Shown here piece after piece: positions 1 to 8,967 of a stretch of 37,887 nt of DNA. This DNA is from Deltaproteobacteria bacterium (GTDB lineage: Bacteria; Desulfobacterota; Desulfobulbia; Desulfobulbales; Desulfobulbaceae). A program made the translations under genes and the position numbers. The stretch is from NCBI GenBank assembly GCA_024280455.1, contig JAJRQC010000173.1, positions 1 to 37,887 of the forward strand, written 5' to 3'. Each line of letters opens with the position of its first letter. Position 1 is the first letter of the stretch. The notes under the pieces are model-generated. The model was not told the DNA's origin, did no database searches, and was given only the letters and a program-made list of their open reading frames with translations.

Positions 1-321
1 CTTTTTTTCGAAAAAAACGCACCGGGAAAGAAAAAACTTGGGGTTGTGGCCTGATGAAGAAGAATCCTTTGCAGAGTGGTTACTATCTGAGAATTAATAT
101 CGAGTTGCTTCGGCCGAAAAAGGCTGTTTTTGGACAGACACGAGTTAGGAAAGATTTGCATTATGTGGCTAGATGTTATTGTGTCCTCCGGCAACCGGTC
201 GTTTTCTTTGCCTTCCCTGGCATTGATGAAATCAATATATTCATCACCACTCATCCTTTGTCAAGCACGGTGGCGAGGCATTACCTCTGCAAGCCTTCAG
301 GGGGAGATAAGTTATGCTATA

Positions 322-473
322 TTGCACAGATTGCACAGTGTTGTGCTGACGTGGAAAAATAGGGCACCTTGTAACGTGGTTGATTTTGTGTCATTATTAC
401 AGGTAAACTAGTTGACACCGTTTTCTTTAACGGGTAGTTTCACGTGCGTATTGTGCATTTGTGCTCAACGTGC
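322..473. promoter_or_regulatory. Clustered TTGTGC-type motifs
   Basis: TTGCACA occurs at 322-328 and 331-337, followed by TTGTGC in the opposite orientation at 341-346. A second group lies on the plus strand with GTGC cores starting at 444, 453, 461 and 470, two of them as full TTGTGC hexamers (451-456, 459-464). The spacing of about 9 bases within each group recalls tandem binding sites of a DNA-binding protein. The same hexamer recurs in the divergent hemY/hdr intergenic region. Binding is inference; no regulator is identified. Confidence 0.3.
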
Positions 474-508
474 ACATGCTGCCAGGGTTTGCTCCGTTTT
501 GTCCAGCG

Positions 509-656
509 AATGGTAAAGTGCCGGAACCTCTAATAACTGGCCCTGTCAACAGTAAACGTTTTTAAGGTGGCGAGTCGCTTACCCATCTCCTCCTTTAACC
601 AGTGAGCGTTTTTGCCCGGGTAAACAACTCATTAGAGGTTCCGGCACTTTACCATT
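509..656. repeat. Perfect 26-bp inverted repeat flanking ~96 bp
   Basis: Bases 509-534 (starting AATGGTAAAGTGCCGGAACC) are exactly the reverse complement of 631-656. The arms are separated by 96 bases that encode no ORF. Matching stops cleanly at both arm ends, which is typical of terminal inverted repeats. Inside are two related segments, AGTAAACGTTTTT and AGTGAGCGTTTTT. The element could be a MITE-like non-autonomous mobile element or a long regulatory hairpin. I do not recognise the family. Confidence 0.7.
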
Positions 657-944
657 TCAACGTGGCATGTGACAGAGTGACAGCATCGTGAAAAGGATTT
701 CCAGCAAGCCAGACAGGAAACAGTGACCTCGGCTTCGGTGAATTACCAGAGCCTGAGGTTTGTCGCTCAATCCGAATTTTTTATTCCCTCGACAAGAGGG
801 CAGGCAAAACGCAGACAATTACCTAACCGAGGGCGTCACTGAATTCTGACGGAAAAAGGAGAAAAGAGTGGTTCGATCATCAGTTATTCCTTCATGATCG
901 ATCGCCCTGAAGATAACAACCCAGCAGCCGACAGAGGAGGATGT

Positions 945-3329
945 ATGAACAGTAGTCTGGCAGCCGATCAAACCACGGCATTGGTTTACGGACACTCTGC
1001 AGAAGCACTTCATATTATCTGCTTGATAATATTTGTATTTTGCGGAGTCAAGGCCCTTTTTCACAAAGACTTGAAAAAGATTTTAATCTATTCTCTCGTC
1101 GGCCTGGTTGTTGATGTTCGTTCGTTACTGACCATTGATTCCCCCTTTGCTTTTGCTGCTTTTCTCTTTCATGTTTTTAATTTTTTTGTCTGTATCGGCA
1201 TGATGTATATGGCTGCCCGTGCACTGGAAAAGGCGGTCGGCTCTAACAGTTTAGATGACATGCGTGGGGCAGGCAGGGTTGTCCCACGAATTGGGATCCC
1301 CCTGGCAGCCGGTCTTTTCGCCATGATGGGGCTTCCGCCTTTTGCCACCTTTTTCAGCAAACTTGTCATGGTCTCCGCCTTTATCGATGCCGGCGGTTAC
1401 GTAAGTCCCACCCTGCTGGCAGCAGGAGAACTCCTTTATTTCCTCGTCTTTATCAGGGTGATCAAAATTGTCTTTCTCGACAGATACAAAGGATCCCCTT
1501 TACAGGACAGGGAATGGAAAAATGTTGCTCCCCTGTACGGCCTGCTGGTCTTTTCCGTCATTGGCGGGCTCATACCACAGATCGCGGTCAAGCCTTTCCT
1601 CCCCCTGGCCGGATTGATGGGAGCGCCGGGCTACGGCATTCCTCCCCTGACCATCTCCTGGCCCCTTCCTGTTCTCTGGCTTATGGCCGGCGCAGCTGCT
1701 GTCTATTATTTTGGTCGTACATCCAATAAAAAGGCGGGACTTCTGTCATCGCTGGTGTGCCTTTCGGCCATGCCCACACTTTTGTTGAGCAGTGCCGGAG
1801 TATACGGTCTCAGCTTTGCCGTTCTGATTCTCTTCATGGCCACGTTGCAGTTTTTTTATTCCGTGAGCTATATGGAGCATTCCCACCATCAGTACAGGTT
1901 CTACACCTGTTTTCTTATCATGATATCAGGACTGCTGGGTGTCAGTCTGAGTCAGGATATCTACAGCACATTTTTCTTCTGGGAAATCATGAGCGGCTGG
2001 ATCATGTATCTTGCCCTTGCCCACGAGGAGGATGCTTTTTCCGTTCAGGAGGCCACAAAATATTTCATCTTCAACTATCTGGGGGCAGCCTTTCTGGTCG
2101 TAGGTATACTGATCATGTACGATGTAACCGGCCATTGGGATTACGGTAAAATGGCTGAAAATTTTCAGTACACCGAACGTATGGCCTTTGCAGTCCTGCT
2201 GTTGACAATCGGTTTTATTATGAAGGCGGCCCAGCTGCCGTTTCGAATTGACTACTGGATGCATCCCAAGCCTGCTCCAACCCCCATCAGCGGATACATT
2301 TCATCAACGGTGCTGAAGAGCGGTCCGTTCATGATGGTTAAAATATTTTTTATCGCTTCCCTCGGGGCCACTGCCACGACATTCCTGCCCCTTGACCTCA
2401 TCAAACATGTCAGCGGCTGGATCGGGGCCCTTACCATAATCATGGCGGCCTCATTCGCGATGCTGACCAACAGCATGAAACGCCTTCTGATCTTCCATAC
2501 AGTCAGTCAGCTTGGCTATGTGATAGTGGGATGCTCGCTGATGACCTCAATGGGCCTGGCAGGTGGCCTTCTCCACTTTGTCAATCACATGTTTTTCAAA
2601 AACCTTCTGTTTCTCTGTGCCGGCGCAGTTTTTATCTCAACAGGTACCGACAAGATGGATCAACTCGGCGGTCTGGGAAGGAAGATGCCCCTGACCTTTA
2701 TCTGTTTCATGATCGGCGTGCTTTCCATTTCTGGAGTCCCGCTCTTCAGCGGCTTTATCTCCAAATGGATAATCTATCACGCGGTTATGGATACAGGGTA
2801 TATCGGCATAGCGATTCTTTCGCTGTTCGGCAGCGTCCTGACCCTGGCCTCGTTTGTCAAGTTCATGCACTCGGCCTTTCTCGGACAGATGCAGGACAGG
2901 GTCAGGGAGGCCAGGGAGGCCTCATGGTACATGCTGGTTCCCATGTCGATACTGGCTGGCTTAAGTGTATTGCTCGGCATCTTTCCCGGCATGGCCCTGA
3001 TGCCGATAAACAGCATGCTGGTCGATTTCAACCTGCAGCCGCTGCAAATAACCATTTCCTCGGTAACAGACGGTGTTGACAGCATCAACATGCTGTTCAT
3101 GCTTGCAGCTTTGTCGCTGGGCATGGGGGTTGCCGGCTTGCTGTATTTCCTGACCAGAACCAAAACCAGAAAAACCCATGTATTTGTTTGCGGTGTCGAC
3201 GACCTAACTCCGGAGGATTCCCATGTATCTTCCGTCAATTGCTACGAAGACGCAAAAAAGATTATCAAGGGCGCAGTAAAGTTGATGAAAAAAACCATAG
3301 GACTGAAAGGTGATTACGTTGAGCGCTAG
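945..3329 (+). CDS. Group 4 hydrogenase antiporter-like membrane subunit (one-and-a-half Proton_antipo_M domains)
   Basis: Proton- or sodium-translocating membrane subunit of an Ech/Hyf-like hydrogenase, related to NuoL/NuoM and MrpA/D. Residues ~15-260 form a half-length antiporter module beginning at the helix with LKKILIYSL. Residues ~270-740 form a complete second module with the conserved TM5 glutamate (FFWEIMSGW), TM7/8 lysines (IMKAAQLPF, STVLKSGPF) and the LLIFHTVSQLGY helix. The product is 794 aa. I place the start at 945 because GAGGAGG lies at 934-940; an in-frame ATG at 894 lacks a good site. It overlaps the next gene by about 20 bases. The missing first half of module one is unusual and could be ancestral truncation or a genuine subtype. 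Confidence 0.85.
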   Translation: MNSSLAADQTTALVYGHSAEALHIICLIIFVFCGVKALFHKDLKKILIYSLVGLVVDVRSLLTIDSPFAFAAFLFHVFNFFVCIGMMYMAARALEKAVGSNSLDDMRGAGRVVPRIGIPLAAGLFAMMGLPPFATFFSKLVMVSAFIDAGGYVSPTLLAAGELLYFLVFIRVIKIVFLDRYKGSPLQDREWKNVAPLYGLLVFSVIGGLIPQIAVKPFLPLAGLMGAPGYGIPPLTISWPLPVLWLMAGAAAVYYFGRTSNKKAGLLSSLVCLSAMPTLLLSSAGVYGLSFAVLILFMATLQFFYSVSYMEHSHHQYRFYTCFLIMISGLLGVSLSQDIYSTFFFWEIMSGWIMYLALAHEEDAFSVQEATKYFIFNYLGAAFLVVGILIMYDVTGHWDYGKMAENFQYTERMAFAVLLLTIGFIMKAAQLPFRIDYWMHPKPAPTPISGYISSTVLKSGPFMMVKIFFIASLGATATTFLPLDLIKHVSGWIGALTIIMAASFAMLTNSMKRLLIFHTVSQLGYVIVGCSLMTSMGLAGGLLHFVNHMFFKNLLFLCAGAVFISTGTDKMDQLGGLGRKMPLTFICFMIGVLSISGVPLFSGFISKWIIYHAVMDTGYIGIAILSLFGSVLTLASFVKFMHSAFLGQMQDRVREAREASWYMLVPMSILAGLSVLLGIFPGMALMPINSMLVDFNLQPLQITISSVTDGVDSINMLFMLAALSLGMGVAGLLYFLTRTKTRKTHVFVCGVDDLTPEDSHVSSVNCYEDAKKIIKGAVKLMKKTIGLKGDYVER

Positions 3330-4266
3330 TATTCTTGCTTATCTGTTCTTTCCCGGGGGCATGTTTGCCATTATTTTCGGGCTGTTGTTGCTCGGCATGG
3401 AACGAATAGCCGTTGCCAGATTCCAGGGGAGAATCGGCCCGCCCATTTTTCAGAACCTTTTTGACGTCATTAAATTGCGGACTAAGGAGTTTCTGGTTCC
3501 TGAAGACGCGACCAACCGGCTGATGTTTATCATCGCTCCTTTTTTTGGTTTCGGCGGCATGATGACGGCCATTTTCATTCTGCCGGTCAGTGGCGTTTAC
3601 GACGGAGCAGGAGCGAGCAGTGACCTTGTCGTCCTGATTTACCTCATGGCACTGCCGGCCGTTTCCCACATCTTTGGCGGCAGCTCATCGGGATCGACCT
3701 ATGCGGCCATCGCTGTCTCCCGTGAAGCCATTCTCATGTTCGCCTATGAGATTACCTTCGTCATAGTTCTTTTTACCGTCGCGCTGCAGGCCGGAGCAGG
3801 TGATGGCGCGCTGTTCTCCCTCAAGGGCATTGTTGATTACCAGGTGCGGAACGGATCGTTTGTCCATGACCTGAAAATGATTCCCGCCTTTGTTGCTTTT
3901 GTCATCTTCATGCTTGCCACCCTTGAAGTGCCGCCATTTCATATTGCCGAAAATGATGGCGATGTCATGAAGGGATACTACATGGAGTATAGCGGCATGC
4001 CGCTGGCCGTGTTCGAACTGACTCATGCCCTGAAACTGCTTGTACTCATCACGGTTCTTCAGATCTTCTTCATGCCCGGTCTTGCCGGCGGCAGTATAGT
4101 CGTCAATCTTCTCTGGTATATGATGAAATCGGCAGCAATTGTCATCGGCATTGCACTTGTTCATGCATCCATGCCGAGCTTCAGAGTAGACCAGGCCTTC
4201 AAATTCCTGATGATCGTACCTGTCTTTCTTGCTCTTTTGAGCCTCGGACTGGTCTTGTTTTTATAG
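3310..4266 (+). CDS. echB: Group 4 hydrogenase membrane subunit (EchB/HyfC/NuoH-like)
   Basis: Membrane anchor of the NuoH/HycD family, which docks the soluble hydrogenase module to the antiporter-like arm. The 318-residue protein has about eight hydrophobic helices. It shows the family's early RFQGRIGPP and DVIKL loop and the VPPFHIAENDGDVMKGYYMEY loop with acidic residues expected near the quinone-like cavity or ion path. The start is GTG at 3310, overlapping the preceding gene; a TTG at 3319 with AAAGG upstream is an alternative. The echB name is by family analogy; subtype assignment within group 4 needs a phylogeny. Confidence 0.88.
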   Translation: MITLSASILAYLFFPGGMFAIIFGLLLLGMERIAVARFQGRIGPPIFQNLFDVIKLRTKEFLVPEDATNRLMFIIAPFFGFGGMMTAIFILPVSGVYDGAGASSDLVVLIYLMALPAVSHIFGGSSSGSTYAAIAVSREAILMFAYEITFVIVLFTVALQAGAGDGALFSLKGIVDYQVRNGSFVHDLKMIPAFVAFVIFMLATLEVPPFHIAENDGDVMKGYYMEYSGMPLAVFELTHALKLLVLITVLQIFFMPGLAGGSIVVNLLWYMMKSAAIVIGIALVHASMPSFRVDQAFKFLMIVPVFLALLSLGLVLFL

Positions 4267-4274
4267 GAGATACC

Positions 4275-4715
4275 ATGTTATCCAGATATGCAGTAAAATC
4301 ACCATGGCTCTTCAGGATCAATACCGGTTCCTGTAATGGATGCGATGTTGAACTGGCCACCACCGCGCTGATTCCACGTTATGATGTGGAGCGTCTGGGG
4401 TGCAAGTATACCGGGTCACCCAAGCATGCAGATATCGTTCTGGTCACCGGACCTATTACCGCCAGATCTGAAAGTTATCTGATTCGGATGCTCGATGAAA
4501 TTCCAGAGCCCAGAGTAGTGGTGGCAATTGGTATCTGCCCGATCAGCGGTGGAGTATACAGAGACAGTTACTCAATCCGTGGCCCGCTTGACAAATTTGT
4601 TGAGGTGGACGTGAATGTTTCAGGGTGCCCTATACGTCCGCAATCCATCCTTGATGGTGTTGCCCAGGCAATCGGTATCTGGAAAGAGAAAATAAAAATT
4701 TTTCACAAGGCATGA
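4275..4715 (+). CDS. echC: Group 4 hydrogenase small subunit (EchC/NuoB-like)
   Basis: Small subunit carrying the proximal [4Fe-4S] cluster next to the NiFe site. The 146-aa protein has the NuoB-family cysteines in CNGCDVE near the N-terminus, GICPISGG in the middle and GCPIRP near the C-terminus. It is cytoplasmic, with no Tat signal, unlike the Hyb-type small subunit elsewhere in the window. An AGGAGA lies just upstream of the ATG, and the next gene starts 3 bases after the stop, so translation is probably coupled. Confidence 0.92.
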   Translation: MLSRYAVKSPWLFRINTGSCNGCDVELATTALIPRYDVERLGCKYTGSPKHADIVLVTGPITARSESYLIRMLDEIPEPRVVVAIGICPISGGVYRDSYSIRGPLDKFVEVDVNVSGCPIRPQSILDGVAQAIGIWKEKIKIFHKA

Positions 4716-4718
4716 GAT

Positions 4719-5222
4719 ATGGCTCAATTCTTTACCATCGCTCTTAGAAATTTCCTCAAGGGGCCGACCACCGATCCCTACCCGTTTGGTGAAACCTACA
4801 CTCCGGAAAACTATCGCGGCATAATCGCCTATTCTCCTGAGCTCTGCATAGGTTGCGGCACCTGCGAATATGTCTGCCCCAGTGGTGCGATTAAACTCCG
4901 CCATCATGAATCCGGAATGAATTTCTCCTACTGGCTGAGTACCTGTTGTCATTGCGGTAACTGCGGCTATTACTGCCCCACCGATGCGGTGTTTAATTCA
5001 AACGATTTTCATACCGCCCGGGCACAGAGTGAAAAATATGACGCGACAATAAACGATGATATTGCCTCTGTTCAGTGCAGCAGGTGCGACGCCATGATTC
5101 CCAGGGCTGTGGATGCGTTGCTTGCCCGTGCCTATGATGAGATAACCGATACAGTCCGTCATCGGGCATCACTTTGCCCTGACTGCCGGCGACTGGAACA
5201 ATTTGAGAGGATGTATTTATGA
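4719..5222 (+). CDS. echF: Group 4 hydrogenase ferredoxin-like subunit (EchF/NuoI-like)
   Basis: A 167-aa electron-transfer subunit with two [4Fe-4S] motifs, CIGCGTCEYVCP and CCHCGNCGYYCP. Two further cysteine pairs, CSRC and CPDC, lie in the C-terminal third and could bind an extra metal or cluster; that extension is not part of the basic EchF. The protein should wire the small-subunit cluster to ferredoxin. Its stop codon overlaps the next start as ATGA. Confidence 0.88.
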   Translation: MAQFFTIALRNFLKGPTTDPYPFGETYTPENYRGIIAYSPELCIGCGTCEYVCPSGAIKLRHHESGMNFSYWLSTCCHCGNCGYYCPTDAVFNSNDFHTARAQSEKYDATINDDIASVQCSRCDAMIPRAVDALLARAYDEITDTVRHRASLCPDCRRLEQFERMYL

Positions 5223-5746
5223 CAATAGCGAAAAAGGAGATGGTCTCTGTTCTGCTTGCACAACTGAAGATATATGTAACGTCAGGATATGAACATAGAT
5301 TTTCTCATTTTGATCATCTCGGCAATGAGGATGTGTATATATCACTGCATGATAAGGGCGATATCGGCAAGGTGGCAAGCGTTTTTCAGCATCATGGCGG
5401 CCGTGTTATAACGATTACGCCCTACGTTGTCGATTCCGGGTACCAGATCGCTTATCATTTTGATGTGACCGGAATAGTGCTGACCGTTACGCTCCTGACA
5501 GAAGATGGTTCGGTTGATTCGATAACGCCAATCCTGAAAAGTGCTGACTGGACTGAGCGGGAAATGCAGGATCTGTTTGATATCAAGATCATCGGACACC
5601 CCAACCCGGATCGTCTGATCCTTGATGAAAGCATGGCACAAGGGATTTTCAAGGAATATATGACGCTTTCCGACGCCATGACCGGGGCCGCCACAAACAC
5701 CCTTTGGGAGAGGATTAACGAAGCCAAGGGAGGACATGATGAGTGA
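5219..5746 (+). CDS. echD: Group 4 hydrogenase NuoC/EchD-like subunit
   Basis: A 175-aa member of the 30-kDa complex I subunit family. The signature lies in the second half: ADWTEREMQDLFDIKIIGHP followed by NPDRLILDE. In related hydrogenases this subunit brackets the large and small subunits. Translation starts inside the ATGA shared with the preceding stop. It overlaps the start of the large-subunit gene by a few bases, as expected in a tightly coupled operon. Confidence 0.88.
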   Translation: MTIAKKEMVSVLLAQLKIYVTSGYEHRFSHFDHLGNEDVYISLHDKGDIGKVASVFQHHGGRVITITPYVVDSGYQIAYHFDVTGIVLTVTLLTEDGSVDSITPILKSADWTEREMQDLFDIKIIGHPNPDRLILDESMAQGIFKEYMTLSDAMTGAATNTLWERINEAKGGHDE

Positions 5747-6824
5747 AACCTACAGGGTTCCGGTCGGGCCTATCCATATAGCCCTGGAAGAACCCGTTTA
5801 TTTCAAGGTCAAAGTCCATGGTGAGAGCGTTGAAGATGTGGACATTCTGAGCGGGTTTGTCCACAGGGGCATGGAGGCACTGGTTCTTCGTCGGAATTTT
5901 CTCCAGAATATGATTATTACGGAGCGGACCTGCTCCCTCTGTTCCAATAATCATCCCTTTACCTATATCATGGCGGTGGAAAAAATCGCCGGGGTCCGGA
6001 TTCCGCCAAGAGCTGAATACCTGCGGGTCATAGCGGACGAGGTGAAACGGGCAGCCTCTCATCTTTTCAATGTGAGCATGCTTGCACACCTTGTCGGTTT
6101 TCATTCACTGATGACCCAGACCATGGAGACAAGAGAAGTCCTCCAGGACGTGAAAGAGTCTATCTGGGGCAACCGGATGGACCTTGGAGCCAATACCATC
6201 GGCGGGGTGAAATACGATCTTGATAAAGAACAGATTCGCTACCTGATCAAGCAGCTGAACCTGATCAAAAAACCGATCAGGGAGCTTACGAATATTTACA
6301 GTAACAACCGCATTGTCCGGGCCCGAACAGAGGGGGTCGGCCTGTTGCCGAAAGAGGATGCCGTCCGCCTTGGCGTTGTCGGCCCGACCGCTCGGGGTAG
6401 CGGAGTGAACAATGACATACGGGCCATCTATCCATATGTCGTCTACGATAAACTGAACTTTGAGGTGATCCTCGAGGATGGCTGCGATGTCAGAGCGCGG
6501 GCACTTGTCAGATTGAGAGAGGTGTTCCAGGCCATTGATCTTGTTGAGCAATGCCTGAGAGGCCTCCCTGATGGGCCGGTAACAACCCCGGGATTACCTC
6601 GCATTCCTGAAGGGGAAGGTGTGGCCAGAACAGAAGCTCCACGCGGAGAACTGTTTTTTTACGTCAAGTCAAACGGTACCGACAAGCCGGAGAGGATGAA
6701 GTGGCGGGTTCCTACCTATCTGAACTGGGAAGCTTTGAAAGTGATGATGCCTGGAAATAAAATTGCCGATATTTCAGTAATTTTCAACAGCATTGACCCG
6801 TGCATTTCCTGCACGGAAAGATAG
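5739..6824 (+). CDS. echE: Group 4 [NiFe]-hydrogenase large subunit (EchE-like)
   Basis: Catalytic large subunit of the membrane-bound hydrogenase. Both CxxC nickel motifs are present: TERTCSLCSNNH (C65, C68) and DPCISCTER (C355, C358). All four ligands are cysteine, unlike the selenocysteine enzyme later in the window. The protein ends three residues after the second motif, so it has no C-terminal extension and needs no maturation endopeptidase, as known for several Ech-type enzymes. Of the tandem ATGs at 5736 and 5739, the second has the better spacing from GGGAGG. Length is 361 aa. Confidence 0.92.
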   Translation: MSETYRVPVGPIHIALEEPVYFKVKVHGESVEDVDILSGFVHRGMEALVLRRNFLQNMIITERTCSLCSNNHPFTYIMAVEKIAGVRIPPRAEYLRVIADEVKRAASHLFNVSMLAHLVGFHSLMTQTMETREVLQDVKESIWGNRMDLGANTIGGVKYDLDKEQIRYLIKQLNLIKKPIRELTNIYSNNRIVRARTEGVGLLPKEDAVRLGVVGPTARGSGVNNDIRAIYPYVVYDKLNFEVILEDGCDVRARALVRLREVFQAIDLVEQCLRGLPDGPVTTPGLPRIPEGEGVARTEAPRGELFFYVKSNGTDKPERMKWRVPTYLNWEALKVMMPGNKIADISVIFNSIDPCISCTER

Positions 6825-6837
6825 GAGGCATATGGCC

Positions 6838-7338
6838 ATGACAGCAGCAGGGAATGCATTTGTTCTGTGCGACGCGGAACTCTGTACCGGATGCACCATG
6901 TGTGAGAGGAAATGCGGCTTTGGCCATTATGGCCTGACCGCCAAAGAGGCAAAGGCCGCCGGCATAAAGGTCTATTCCAGAAACAAGGTCATAAAAAACA
7001 AGGAGGCCGACCGAAAGGCAGTCCTGCAGTGCAGGCACTGCGAGGATCCCGCCTGCCTGCGTGCCTGTCCATTGGGCGTTATTCATGTGGACAATGGTAT
7101 TGTCCGGGTAAATGAAGAGGACTGTATCGGCTGCGGAACCTGCGCCATTGTCTGTCCCGTAGGCGCGATCATTGTCCGCGATGTACAGAACCCGGAAACC
7201 GGGTCAAGCCGACCTGTCGCTCTTAAATGTGATCTCTGTTATGACAAGGAGACCCCGGCCTGTATTGCGGGGTGCAAGTTCAAGGCGTTATCCTTGGTGA
7301 CCTGGGAGGAGTACAGGGCAGCCAGCCTTCCGGAGTGA
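6838..7338 (+). CDS. Four-cluster ferredoxin subunit (HycB/HydN/CooF-like)
   Basis: A 166-aa polyferredoxin with four [4Fe-4S] motifs: CTGCTMCERKC near the N-terminus, CRHCEDPACLRACP, CIGCGTCAIVCP, and CDLCYDKETPACIAGC. This layout is that of HycB, HydN and CooF, which feed electrons between a partner dehydrogenase or ferredoxin and a hydrogenase. I choose ATG 6838 because the AGGAGG at 6823-6828 is 9 bases upstream; ATG 6832 would leave only 3. It follows the large subunit by 13 bases and so belongs to the operon. The electron partner is unknown. Confidence 0.85.
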   Translation: MTAAGNAFVLCDAELCTGCTMCERKCGFGHYGLTAKEAKAAGIKVYSRNKVIKNKEADRKAVLQCRHCEDPACLRACPLGVIHVDNGIVRVNEEDCIGCGTCAIVCPVGAIIVRDVQNPETGSSRPVALKCDLCYDKETPACIAGCKFKALSLVTWEEYRAASLPE

Positions 7339-7390
7339 ATGATCAGGAATGACGGAAATACAAGAAAATGTCCTCGCCGAAGAAATCAGA

Positions 7391-7732
7391 ATGCATGAAT
7401 ACAGTATTGTTCAGTCGTTAATTGCAACGTGTGCCAGGGTGGCTCGTGAGCATACCGTAGAACGAATTGTGAAGGTTCATATAACTGTCGGCAAGATGTC
7501 CGGAGTTGACCCTCACTTTCTCGAAACGGCCTACCGGTTCTTCCGTGAAGAGACTGTATGTGAACATGCGGAATTAGCAGTGGATATTGAAGAGATAGAG
7601 GCCAGGTGTGAGGAATGCACGAATATTTTTCCTGTTAAAGATCTTTGTTTTGTCTGTCCTGTATGTAAATCACAACAAGTACTTGTGACTAAGGGGAAAA
7701 CGCTGCTGGTTACACATATTGAGGCCCAATAG
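7391..7732 (+). CDS. hypA: Hydrogenase nickel incorporation protein HypA
   Basis: Nickel-delivery metallochaperone that acts with HypB before large-subunit closure. The 113-aa protein starts MHEYSIVQSL, where the N-terminal amine and His2 bind nickel, which fixes the start at 7391 rather than an upstream ATG. Its zinc domain is intact, with CEEC and CPVC pairs. It ends the group 4 hydrogenase operon. The window holds a second, zinc-loop-less hypA at 32315, so this is the only complete copy here. Confidence 0.92.
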   Translation: MHEYSIVQSLIATCARVAREHTVERIVKVHITVGKMSGVDPHFLETAYRFFREETVCEHAELAVDIEEIEARCEECTNIFPVKDLCFVCPVCKSQQVLVTKGKTLLVTHIEAQ

Positions 7733-7804
7733 AGTGCAAGAACATCAGGTATGCAGTTTTCGTAAACGTTCACCAAGAGGCGCATAAGGTTTAGAAGCCC
7801 ATAT

Positions 7805-7827
7805 TGGTAAGTGTTTACCAGTTTTCT
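7805..7827 (+). terminator. Possible rho-independent terminator of the group 4 operon
   Basis: TGGTAA-GTGT-TTACCA (7805-7820) can form a six-base-pair hairpin with a tetraloop and is followed by GTTTTCT. It lies 73 bases after the hypA stop. The stem is AT-rich and short, so efficiency is uncertain. A related segment, GTAAACGTTCACC at 7762-7774, can pair imperfectly with its 3' arm. Confidence 0.4.
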
Positions 7828-7857
7828 ATGACTTATACCTTTACCCTGGGCGTGTTT

Positions 7858-8907
7858 CTATTCAAGGACGGCCCGACATAGGATTGCTGTTTTTATAAAG
7901 CAAATCGCCAGAAGGAGGTAGGTTTTAATCCTGACAGGATCTGCACCATCAGCCCATGTTTGCTGCGTGCAATGAGGTGATACACTTTGAGGTGGCGTTT
8001 TCCACCAGGCAAAGAATTTTTCGATCTCCCCGCGGAGTTTGTAAATCAGGGCGATATCTTTAGCTGTGAGATCGAAACGATCCGTTGCGACCCAATATTT
8101 AACATCGTCAATGATGTAACCGATAAGACGCAAAGGCTTTTGAGTTTGTTTTGTTCCCGGCTGACCGAGCAGTACCTAGGCATCGTAAAAAACAATGCTG
8201 TCGGGATCAACTTCGTATTGCTACAGACAGGTCTTGTGGGTATTGCCTTTAATCCGGCAAACAAAATGTTTCTGTTCTTCCTGGAGGCCGTCAAAGTTTT
8301 GATGATCTTGATAACCACGATCAAGGATTCCGGTCTGACCCGGCTCCAGAATCTGGCGCACAAAAGGACGCTCAGCCCCTTTGCCATCGGTCAAGAACAA
8401 TTTCTGAGGAATGTTCTGGTTGACATTAAATCCAAGGTGGAGCCGGGCCTTTTTCGATTTATTGCGGTAATCGGCCCATCCCATTGACAAAACAGCATCA
8501 ATTAATGACCAGTCAATGGAGATAAGCTCGCCAAGGTGAGCATATTTTTTCGGCAACAGAGAAACTGCCCGCTTTTGCAGCTCTTGGAAAACATAAAAAA
8601 ATTGCTCAAGTCCACGTTCATTGATTGCCTCTGAAAATGAGCTTCTGCTTATTCCATCTTCCGGGGCAATGGAATTTCGGGCAAAGTCATCTTCCTTGAG
8701 AACCTGAATCAGTTCTCTTGCGGAAGTATACTCTTGCAGATGGAAAAAGATTAATGCGTTAAGCTGGTCTTCAACATTCATTTGCAGAGGCCTGTTTCCT
8801 CTTGATTCCAAGCGGGGGGCAGACTGTAGGATGTTGCCCGGTGGCCTGGTAAGCTGACTGAACGATGGCGCGAAGCAACGGTGCTTGTAGATAATTTTGC
8901 GATGCAT
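7858..8907 (-). pseudogene. Decayed IS4-family transposase
   Basis: DDE transposase remnant of about 350 codons. Intact parts include the first catalytic region (LISIDWSLIDA), the second (GILDRGYQDHQ) and the IS4-family Y-(2)-R-(3)-E-(6)-K signature in YKLRGEIEKFFAWWK. The frame is broken four times. There are in-frame TAG codons at 8223-8221 and about 40 bases later (near 8176). One extra A after WWK near 8000 shifts the frame, and the original frame resumes near 7925; the region between reads KRHLKVYHLIARSK in the shifted frame. It cannot make active transposase. I could not fix the terminal inverted repeats. Confidence 0.9.
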
Positions 8908-8941
8908 TTCATAACTTATTGTAATTTATTTTAGGTAAACC

Positions 8942-8967
8942 CCCGGCTTTGCCGGGTGAGTCGACTC
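8942..8967. repeat. GC-rich hairpin and adjoining palindrome at the IS/integrase junction
   Basis: CCCGGC-TTT-GCCGGG (8942-8956) is a strong hairpin, followed at once by the palindrome GAGTCGACTC (8958-8967). It separates the transposase remnant from the recombinase fragment, so it may mark an element end. There is no T-tract for termination on the plus strand. Its origin is not clear. Confidence 0.5.

Larger units (their letters stand above)
1..944. other. Non-coding region upstream of the group 4 hydrogenase operon
   Basis: I see no convincing gene in this 944-base stretch. It holds a perfect inverted repeat (509-534 with 631-656), a small hairpin CCCTC-GACAA-GAGGG at 786-800, and clustered TTGTGC-type motifs at 322-346 and 444-473. 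On the minus strand a frame is open from an ATG at 254 to the window edge (84 codons, beginning MSGDEYIDFINAREGK). It might be the 5' part of a gene running off the window, but it matches no family I know and has no good ribosome binding site. A TTGACA hexamer at 412-417 has only a poor -10 (TAGTTT) 17 bases later. A well-spaced AGGAG followed by GTG at 868 opens a frame of only nine codons before a stop. Confidence 0.6.

Noticed and set aside
54-411. Overlapping plus-strand frames of 93 and 102 codons
   Set aside because: No family similarity, no ribosome binding site, and mutually overlapping frames; most likely chance.
868-897. Nine-codon leader peptide with a good ribosome binding site
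   Set aside because: No regulatory codon run and no attenuator hairpin after it; could be a relic of an upstream gene start, but not supportable as a feature.
8133-8250. Two in-frame TAG codons in the transposase, read as possible pyrrolysine
   Set aside because: The same gene also has two compensating frameshifts near 8000 and 7925, so it is simply decaying. No pyl genes are in the window.
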